Below are positions 57,453 through 64,000 of a stretch of 64,000 nucleotides of DNA, piece by piece. The stretch covers positions 278,663,164 to 278,727,163 of the forward strand of contig OZ010799.1 of assembly GCA_963932465.1 (NCBI GenBank), given 5' to 3'. The position numbers and the translations under genes were made by a program. The stretch comes from Maratus speciosus. Its lineage: Eukaryota; Arthropoda; Arachnida; Araneae; Salticidae. The notes under the pieces are model-generated. The model did no database searches, was not told where the DNA came from, and worked only from the letters and a program-made list of their open reading frames with translations. Within the stretch, counting starts at the first letter, position 1; every line of letters begins with the position of its first letter.

Positions 57453-58008
57453 TTAACGTAAATTTAAGGATATTGTCATTGGTTTAACATTAGCTTGTGA
57501 GTATTATAACATGACAGTGTACTAAGCTCATTCAATATCCTCCTATGCACAAAAAAACATTTAACATAATTAAGGATATTTTCAGTGGTTTAACATTAGC
57601 TTGTGTGTATTGTAACATGACGGTGTACTAAGCTCATTCAATATCCTTCTTAATAAATGAAAAAATCATTTAAAAAATTTAAACGCATATGAAAACTCTG
57701 TCATGTAGAAAAAAAATAATTCTTTGATCGCTTGTAGGGAAAATCTGAAAAAGTGCTCTGAAAGTCTAAATTCATTCATGGGCCATATGATAAAAATCCC
57801 ACAAGTTTCACAAATCAGTATCAAGAAAAAACTAAATTTTACCAGTGGGTAGAAATATAATATTGCAAAATTTGTCAATCAGTTGCATGAAAAAAAAACT
57901 GAAAATAGTCATTAAGTCATCAGAACAATTTGTGAAATTTGCCAGTTGATTGTTGGACAAAAAAAAGAAATCCTTTAGTTGGGGATTTTGATCAAAAATT
58001 TACCTTAA

Positions 58009-58259
58009 CACTTTGGCTGCCGCCCCATTTTTCAAAATCTGTTCCCAGGCACCGAATGCGTGACTTAGAGATCTGCATGGGCAGACCCGTGGCCCCAGAG
58101 TTGATTTCAGGGAGTGGCTCTCATTGCTCTGGAAGGAATGTCCCCCACCGACCACCCCCTGAAATCAACTCTGGGGCCACGGGTCTGCCCGTGCAGATCT
58201 CTAAGTCACGCATTCGGTGCCTGGGAACAGATTTTGAAAAATGGGCGGCAGCCAAAGTG
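58009..58259. mobile_element. TTAA-flanked hairpin MITE, copy 4
   Basis: Same arms and TTAA borders, with the shortest core of the four (about 251 bp in all), lacking most of the G/C-run. Confidence 0.7.
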
Positions 58260-58680
58260 TTAACGTAAATTTAAGGATATTGTCATTTGTTTAACATTAG
58301 CTCGTGAGTATTGTAACATGACAGTGTACTAAGCTCATTCAATGTCCTCCTATGCACAAAAAAAAAATAAATAAATAAAATAATTAAGGATATTTTCAGT
58401 GGTTTAACATTAGCTTGTGTGTATTGTAACATGACGGTGTACTAAGCTCATTCAATATCCTTCTTAATAAATGAAAAAATTAAAAAAATTTAAACGCATA
58501 TGAAAACTCTGTCATGTGGAAAAAAAAAATAATTCTTCGATCGCTTGCAGGGAAAATCTGAAAAAGTGCTCTGAAAGTCTGAATTCATTCATCGACCATA
58601 TGATAAAAATCCCACGAGTTTCACAAATCAGTATCAAGAAAAAACTAAATTTTAACATTGGGTAGAAATATAATATTGCA

Positions 58681-59584
58681 AAAAATTGCCTTTATTATTT
58701 GATTCTGAGAAGTGTCATAATTGACGAAAAAAACTAATTTGGCCCTGTTACCATTCAGAAGTGTAAATTTTCTTTTTACGATAACACAATTCATATGACA
58801 GTAAAAAAAGATTGCTTCATTTAAAAAATTTAATATTTTACATAATTAGTGAGTACGTACTCATTAAATAAAAATTATTGTTAACACTATGTTATGTTAT
58901 TAACACAATGTGTCAAACCGCTTTGTATTACATAAAACTGTTTCATTCCTAAAAAGAAAATAAGTTACTTACCTGTGAAATGTTATGCACTTATTGTAGG
59001 TATCCTAGGCAGGCATCAAGTTATAATTTGAAGTTCGGTATTGATTTTTTGTGTAACTGAACATCAAAACATACTTTAATACAAAGCACAGATAAGTATC
59101 TGTGTAAGATCTTGATAAGATATTTAAAAAATCTGAAACTTTTAATCTAAAAGAACATACTGATTGAAGCAAGTGTAAATCTGAAATGAAACATTGTTAA
59201 TTACAATAAATAGATAAGAGCACTAAATCAAGTAAAATCGAACTATCTGGATTGTCAGAAACAAAATTTTATCAAATGTTTTGGATGACATTTGAATTTA
59301 ATTAATCCTGTTAATATGAAATGGACCTATTTTTTTTCGCATGCATTAACCGTTAATAGTACAATCTCATCTGGATTTGAAATACTAACGATGATTGTAC
59401 AAAAATTACGACGGTTTATAAATCGTTATCACTTTATTCAAATTAACTCAATCGTGTGGATCTGAAATTAATTTCTTTCGATTGAGAATGTAAAAATACC
59501 CATACAGCCACTTTATTTCAATAAACAGTAGTGATATTTTTCGCCAAACTGCAAAATAAACGATCTTCTTTTAGCAAATCAACG
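58681..59584. other. AT-rich, no gene seen
   Basis: Unique-looking sequence between the duplication and the 3' end of the LINE. No coding or repeat signal can be supported. Confidence 0.5.
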
Positions 59585-59936
59585 TGGTTATTTGTTATTT
59601 GTTATTTGAGCTTTGAGGTAGGCGCTGCGGCTCCGGCCGGCATGACCTCAAATGATCACATATACCCAAACCAATGGAACAAAAAGAACCAGTTTACCAC
59701 CAGAAACAAAGTGGGACGGCCCACACAACAAACCACGAACTGATAACCCCAACAAGAGGACAAAAACTACCCCGAAAAACACAAAAAAGACGCACCCTAA
59801 ACAATAAACTAGGGGCAACCTAAAACGAAGGAGCCCAACAACTCATCCAGACAAGCAGCACCAAAAACAAAAAGACAACAAAGCTATTAAGCAAGAGTGA
59901 TGAAACAAGCGAAAAAGGATAAACGGAAAAAGGCGA

Positions 59937-62900
59937 CTAAAAACGCCCGCTCCCGAGGAAGAGATTGATGAACAGACGAAAACAATGACGATTAGAGTTG
60001 ATACATTCCCAAAAGTCAGTCCAGTCATCAGGAAAGAAATTAACAGATGCCATGGCATCCCGTAGCATCGTTCTTTCAGCATCAAAAGCCGGGCACTTGA
60101 AAACGTAATGGAATTCCGTCCCATCCTCCGTAGAACAAAGAGAGCACGTGGGAGAAATACTAAGCTTGAAAATATATAACTTCCTGTCAGTGACAGCCGT
60201 TTGCGTCCGGAAACGAGCAATAAAAACATCCTCTTTACGGTTATGCGTCCACTTATAAATATTCGGACCAAGATACGGCGAATCGACTGCATATTTACAA
60301 TCATTCCACCAGCTCTGGAAGCTAGCATGAAGCTGATCCTTTAAATGCCTCTTTAAGTCTTCAGGGGCCACCCCACTATAAGTGCTAACCGCATACGGGC
60401 CATTTCTAGCCAGATTATCAGCTTTCTCATTAGGAAGGATACCAACATGGCCAGGGACCCAGATCAAGGTAATCCCACACACAGAACCACGGACGCTGCA
60501 TAAAGACTGGAAAAGGTCTAAGATGACAGCTGGGGACCTATGGTTAATATGTATTAAAGCTTCAAGGGCAGACTTGCTATCCGACAAAATAAAGTAGTTG
60601 TAACTCTTGATAAGAAAGCGCTGGACAGCCAGATTAAGGGCTAGAGCTTCTGCAGTAAAAGTAGAGTTTAAATGATGGGTGAGGTAAGCACAGGATGTAT
60701 CTTCAGTAATATTAACAGCAGCAATAGAAGTTTTAAAATCGTTCTTCGAAGCATCCGTGGCGATAAAACAAGAATTGGTAAGATGGCGGAACTCATCCAT
60801 GTACAGACTGAAACACTGACTGATGGCAGTGGGAGGGAGATTTTTAGTTTGAAACGGCAACTCATCAACTATGATCTTACAGACATCTTTTAAGCTCCCG
60901 CAAGGCCAGTGAGAAGTAATCAGCATATCAGGAGTCACAATAGCATGGTCTGTAGTCCAAGAAAACCCATCAGGAAAATAATTGGAGCAGGGACGACCAA
61001 AATTAACAGCAGACGTACACCGGATGTAAAAGGAAGAGGTAAGATAGCTTCGTCGAAAACTAAGAGAAGCTTGGTTGGATTCACGATAAAGCTTGAAGAT
61101 GGGAGTCCACTTGGGCAGGCCGGTCGCAAAACGGAGGGCCGCATTATACACCACATCCAGCTTCTTTAGAGAGGTCTTAGCTGCAACGCCGTACACAGGA
61201 CACGCATAATCAATAACGCCCCGAATAAGGGAGTTGACCAAAGGAATGAGATGGACGGTTTTCGCTCCCCACTGAGGACTGGCAACAGCTTTTAATAAAT
61301 TAAGGCGCTTCATACATTTTTTACATAAAAACTCAATATGCTGATTGAAAGACAGGTTGTGAGTAAAAATGACACCCAAGATCTTAGTAGTATTCTGCCA
61401 CGGGATGTCTGATCCATGAAGACTGAAATTCTGCAGGGGAAGATCCTTTTGCCGAGAGAAATTTATTGCCGAGCATTTATCAGGCCGGAGCTCAAGCTTC
61501 CAATAAGTGCACCAAGCATTGATCCTGTTCAGACTCTCCTGAAGTTTCAAATAAGCGTCTTCTAAGGAAAGATCTGAAAAGTAGAGAAGGATGTCGTCGG
61601 CATATACAATGATTTGGACCCCCGAATCAACAGCTTCGAATAAATCCCACAGGAAGATCATGAACAAGATGGGCGAAAGGACGCTGCCCTGCGGCACACC
61701 ACGAAAAGAGTTCACCAGATGAGAGAAAACACCTCTCCACTTAACCTTGATCTTCCTAATCTCGATCCACTTTAAGATCCACAAGGCCGTTCTTCCAGCA
61801 ATGCCCAGGCTAGCCATCTTGTAAATAAGAGCATCCCTCCATACAGAGTCATACGCCGCGTGGATGTCAAGCTTGAGAGCGATGATGTACTTCCTCTCCA
61901 ATCTGGCACGCTTAATGTCTAAGTAAAACAGCTTCAAAGCCTTCGTGCAGTCGCTATTGGGGAGAAAACCAAAGTGTCGATCATTGAAAAGGTGTCTAGG
62001 CATAACCCAGTCGAGGATTCTCTTGAGGAGGATGCGCTCCATAATCTTGCACCCCACAGCCGTGAGAGCGATGGGCCGGTAACTGCTAAGAAACCCTTTA
62101 GGTTTCCCAACCTTCCAGATAGGCAGGATCACCGCCGTTCTCCAGCAATCCGGAACACTACCCGACATGAAACTATCATTAAAAAGCCGAAGCAACTTCT
62201 GTTTGTTTCCAATTGTAAGAGCTTTATAAACTCGAGCCGGAATTCCGTCTTCGCCAGGGGTGGTATTCTTCGCGTCCTGAATTGCACGGTTCAGCTCTTC
62301 GAACGTGATCGGGTTGTTCCAATGCTCATCCGAACTGCTGAGATCAAAAGGGATACTACAGAACTCACGGGTGCTTCGAAATTGCTCGGCAAAAGCATTG
62401 GCTTGGTCAGACCTGTCGAGAAGTTCTTCAGTCTCGTCCATCAAATAGAAATTTGACTCCTCAGAGCTACTCCTCCTGGCTAAAGCCTTGATGATTCCAT
62501 AGATAGTACCTTTGGCGGCCTTTTCACATATATCGCCCCAGTAATTGCGAGCCTGATAATTCATGTAGCGCTTGAGCTGAGCAGCATAAGACTTATACGA
62601 TTTCCAGCAATCCCTCGATAAGTTTATTCTGGCTAATCTCAGGAATTTCCGCTTTTGGCCGAGGAGCCACGCGCAACGTGAGTCCCACCAGGGGGGGTTA
62701 TCTCGACGCTGCACCCTATGCTTGAAAGAATTATGGGAAAGAACCTCTCGAAAGCTCTTATGGAGGTACTCAAATGAGGTGACGTCATGAACATCCAGGG
62801 TCCGATTAAGGCAAGACTCGACTCCATCCCAATTAGTAGAAGTATGCAGGTAGTTCGTAGTCACATGGTTAATTTTATGGATGACAGGCCAGTGATCGGA

Positions 62901-63611
62901 GTCAAACAGATCAGGGTGAACGTATGTGTCAGTTTGCCGAAAAAGATCAGGGCTTGAAAAAGAGAGGTCAATCAATGATGCAGAGCCAGAATGAGTGACG
63001 TGAGTTGGATGATTTGTATTAAGAATGCAAACATTATTGTTGAGAAGCCAGTTTAGAATCTCTTCAGAGCCCGAAGTGTTACAAGAACTGCCCCAGGCAT
63101 GATGCTTTTGATTAAAGTCACCGAGAATCAGGAAGGGATGCGAAATCTTATTGGTAAGCTGCTGGAGCCACGATTCACTAACTCTACCCTCGGGAGCGTA
63201 AACATTGACGATAGTCACCCACCGTCTTGCCATCCAAACCCTAACCCCAAGGACCTCCACACCCTGGGTGCTAAGAGAGCCCAAATCGAGCATTACAGAG
63301 GTAAGCCTCCTACTCACAGCAGTGAGCAGACCACCACCCCTGCCAGCTCTGTCCTGACGATAGATCACCATACCCGGATAGGCAAAGGAATCATCCACTC
63401 TAAGAAAAGATTCTTGAAAAACAAAAACATCGGCCTTCGAAAAGGGGGAACACTTCAACCAATGGACTTTATTTTTAATGCCTCTCAAGTTCCACTGGAT
63501 CACAGCAAAGGGGATCGAAAACTGCACCATAAATAAAACGACAAAGAACACCTGGGAAACACACAAACAACAAAAAGTCCAAACAGGCGAACACCAAAAA
63601 GGGCAGCACAA
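59937..63611 (-). CDS. LINE ORF2: endonuclease, reverse transcriptase, RNase H
   Basis: A 1224-residue polyprotein for target-primed reverse transcription. Residues about 36-245 form an apurinic-type endonuclease: IQWNLRG (38-44), the QES glutamate (66-68), VYAPEG (138-142), GDFNQKHHAWGS (164-174) and SDHWPV (238-243). The reverse transcriptase spans about 490-760: YRPIALT (511-517), LKLDIHAAYDSVW with the first catalytic Asp at 582, GVPQGSVLSP (638-647) and YADD (670-673). RNase H spans about 945-1070 with Asp953, Glu988, Asp1011, His1055 and Asp1065. A CCHC-type motif (Cys1156, Cys1159, His1168, Cys1173) closes the protein. No stop or frameshift breaks it. The first 30 residues are unusually Cys/Phe-rich, so translation may start at Met28. 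Start choice is uncertain, family identity is not. Confidence 0.95.
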   Translation of the reverse strand: MCCPFWCSPVWTFCCLCVSQVFFVVLFMVQFSIPFAVIQWNLRGIKNKVHWLKCSPFSKADVFVFQESFLRVDDSFAYPGMVIYRQDRAGRGGGLLTAVSRRLTSVMLDLGSLSTQGVEVLGVRVWMARRWVTIVNVYAPEGRVSESWLQQLTNKISHPFLILGDFNQKHHAWGSSCNTSGSEEILNWLLNNNVCILNTNHPTHVTHSGSASLIDLSFSSPDLFRQTDTYVHPDLFDSDHWPVIHKINHVTTNYLHTSTNWDGVESCLNRTLDVHDVTSFEYLHKSFREVLSHNSFKHRVQRRDNPPWWDSRCAWLLGQKRKFLRLARINLSRDCWKSYKSYAAQLKRYMNYQARNYWGDICEKAAKGTIYGIIKALARRSSSEESNFYLMDETEELLDRSDQANAFAEQFRSTREFCSIPFDLSSSDEHWNNPITFEELNRAIQDAKNTTPGEDGIPARVYKALTIGNKQKLLRLFNDSFMSGSVPDCWRTAVILPIWKVGKPKGFLSSYRPIALTAVGCKIMERILLKRILDWVMPRHLFNDRHFGFLPNSDCTKALKLFYLDIKRARLERKYIIALKLDIHAAYDSVWRDALIYKMASLGIAGRTALWILKWIEIRKIKVKWRGVFSHLVNSFRGVPQGSVLSPILFMIFLWDLFEAVDSGVQIIVYADDILLYFSDLSLEDAYLKLQESLNRINAWCTYWKLELRPDKCSAINFSRQKDLPLQNFSLHGSDIPWQNTTKILGVIFTHNLSFNQHIEFLCKKCMKRLNLLKAVASPQWGAKTVHLIPLVNSLIRGVIDYACPVYGVAAKTSLKKLDVVYNAALRFATGLPKWTPIFKLYRESNQASLSFRRSYLTSSFYIRCTSAVNFGRPCSNYFPDGFSWTTDHAIVTPDMLITSHWPCGSLKDVCKIIVDELPFQTKNLPPTAISQCFSLYMDEFRHLTNSCFIATDASKNDFKTSIAAVNITEDTSCAYLTHHLNSTFTAEALALNLAVQRFLIKSYNYFILSDSKSALEALIHINHRSPAVILDLFQSLCSVRGSVCGITLIWVPGHVGILPNEKADNLARNGPYAVSTYSGVAPEDLKRHLKDQLHASFQSWWNDCKYAVDSPYLGPNIYKWTHNRKEDVFIARFRTQTAVTDRKLYIFKLSISPTCSLCSTEDGTEFHYVFKCPAFDAERTMLRDAMASVNFFPDDWTDFWECINSNRHCFRLFINLFLGSGRF

Positions 63612-63641
63612 AAAAGGAGAAAAACAAAGAAGGAGGGGGCG

Positions 63642-64000
63642 CTAAACCTGTTCCATGTCGTCGCCACCAGACTCTTCTTCAGAGCCCGATTTCAGAACAA
63701 ACTCGTTCCCGCTCGTTTTACTGTAAACCTGTTCCCGACAGTTCGCTAAGGATAGCCGCTGGGCCGTCACCTTTTGTTTTTTTATTTTCTTCGGCCGATC
63801 GGAGGGAGTGCTGCCAACCGTATCTTTAGAAGCACCAGCAGACCGTGTATTGGCCGCACAGGCCGCCGTGAAAGACTTAACCAATCCTTCCATGGTTTGT
63901 ATAAATAAGTTCGTTTGTTGTTGTAACACATTAAGGATGCACTCTTGAGTACGCTGAAAAAAGAGCTCCATCGTTTGCTCGAGATCAGCTTTAGTTATAT
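63642..64000 (-). CDS. LINE ORF1 (gag-like), C-terminal fragment
   Basis: The open frame ends at 63642 and stays open to the window edge. A Met at 63971 is preceded by in-frame ITKADLEQT, so it need not be the start. The visible 119 residues begin with a helix-prone, Gln-rich stretch (QECILNVLQQQTNLFIQTME), then a basic patch (RPKKIKKQKV), and finish with an acidic tail (EEESGGDDMEQV). ORF1 proteins of this LINE type bind RNA and form particles with the transcript. No zinc knuckles are in the visible part; they may lie upstream or be absent. Its position just ahead of ORF2 on the same strand, 30 bp away, supports the call. Confidence 0.75.
   Translation of the reverse strand, partial: ITKADLEQTMELFFQRTQECILNVLQQQTNLFIQTMEGLVKSFTAACAANTRSAGASKDTVGSTPSDRPKKIKKQKVTAQRLSLANCREQVYSKTSGNEFVLKSGSEEESGGDDMEQV

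Larger units (their letters stand above)
55480..58680. repeat. Fourfold tandem duplication of a unit of about 780 bp
   Basis: The segment with GTGGGTAGAAATATAATATT, TTTGTCAATCAGTTGCATGA, the 270-bp hairpin element, then two or three copies of the sub-repeat GGATATTGTCATTGGTTTAA..CATGACAGTGTACTAAGCTC recurs four times. Hairpin starts lie at 55638, 56407, 57189 and 58009, giving periods of 769, 782 and 820 bp. Units differ in A-run length and in the number of sub-repeats. The close similarity suggests a recent duplication. Confidence 0.9.
59585..64000 (-). mobile_element. I-group-like non-LTR retrotransposon, 5' end beyond window
   Basis: The element reads right to left: the end of ORF1 (to 63642), a 30-bp gap, ORF2 (63611-59937), then a 3' untranslated part of about 350 bp. 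This ends in a GC-rich GAGGTCATGCCGGCCGGAGC block and a short tail of three CAAATAA-type units (59585-59612). Base composition is clearly richer in G+C than the surroundings. The absence of stops in a 3.7-kb ORF2 argues for recent insertion. The 5' end and left target duplication are not in the window. The domain order endonuclease, reverse transcriptase, RNase H, CCHC fits the I group; the exact clade is inference. Confidence 0.93.

Noticed and set aside
55629..58268. Overlapping open frames on both strands with strongly similar peptides
   Set aside because: They are translations of the two arms of a hairpin MITE copied four times. Both strands encode near-identical peptides because the arms are inverted repeats.
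60382..63536. Plus-strand open frames of 71-160 codons within the LINE
   Set aside because: They are antisense shadows of the intact ORF2, with no recognisable domains.

Overview
The window looks like a slice of a large, AT-rich eukaryotic genome, most likely an arthropod and possibly a chelicerate. The clues are a DD34D mariner with arthropod-type ends, several hAT and pogo/Tigger-type DNA transposons, an I-group-like non-LTR retrotransposon with an RNase H domain, a tRNA-derived SINE, and a repeat whose ends (TTAGGGTTCCGTA ... TACGGAACCC) are widespread in arthropods. The species call is inference. I find no convincing host protein-coding gene, rRNA or functional tRNA. Nearly all short open frames are repeat-derived or random. 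A 200-base assembly gap lies at 40309-40508.

Layout. 1-3905: a giant foldback element with arms of about 1.07 kb. 3906-5223: unassigned, with a GC-richer patch. 5224-6076: a palindromic mariner derivative. 6418-7785: two copies of an element carrying 173-bp internal tandem units. 7890-9500: a 1.6-kb palindrome. 9793-11340: a pogo-type transposase relic, with a SINE inserted inside it and a small MITE at its broken end. 12272-12851: a palindromic MITE. 13660-14230: a loose periodic repeat. 15074-15272: a mariner-like transposase C-terminus. 17340-26342: a tandem array with a unit of about 138 bp, split by two head-to-tail copies of one element and by a second palindromic mariner. 26343-33505: stacked DNA-transposon relics and hairpins. 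33855-34947: a third 173-bp-unit element with five units. 36099-39707: a hAT element with a pogo-type element and a second hAT nested in it. 40240-50360: a higher-order array of roughly 305-bp units grouped in blocks of 3.4-3.8 kb. 50388-52150: a foldback and a 120-bp G/C-run minisatellite. 52550-52782: a SINE with near-perfect target duplications. 53148-53541: a hAT MITE with a perfect 8-bp duplication. 53780-54950: a 326-bp tandem repeat. 55480-58680: a fourfold duplication carrying a hairpin element. 59585-64000: a non-LTR retrotransposon on the minus strand whose 1224-codon ORF2 is intact; its ORF1 runs off the window.

How it fits together. Only the minus-strand LINE looks as if it could still make functional protein. 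The SINE copies show target duplications of the kind made by target-primed insertion, but nothing shows that this LINE mobilises them. The most striking property is the density of long inverted repeats: at least nine palindromes between about 150 bp and 3.9 kb. Read-through transcription of these would give long double-stranded RNA. Two of them are mariner derivatives that carry the transposase C-terminal half twice, in opposite orientations, between normal mariner ends. I see no evidence of a new gene system such as a defence or biosynthetic locus. The novelty here lies in repeat architecture.
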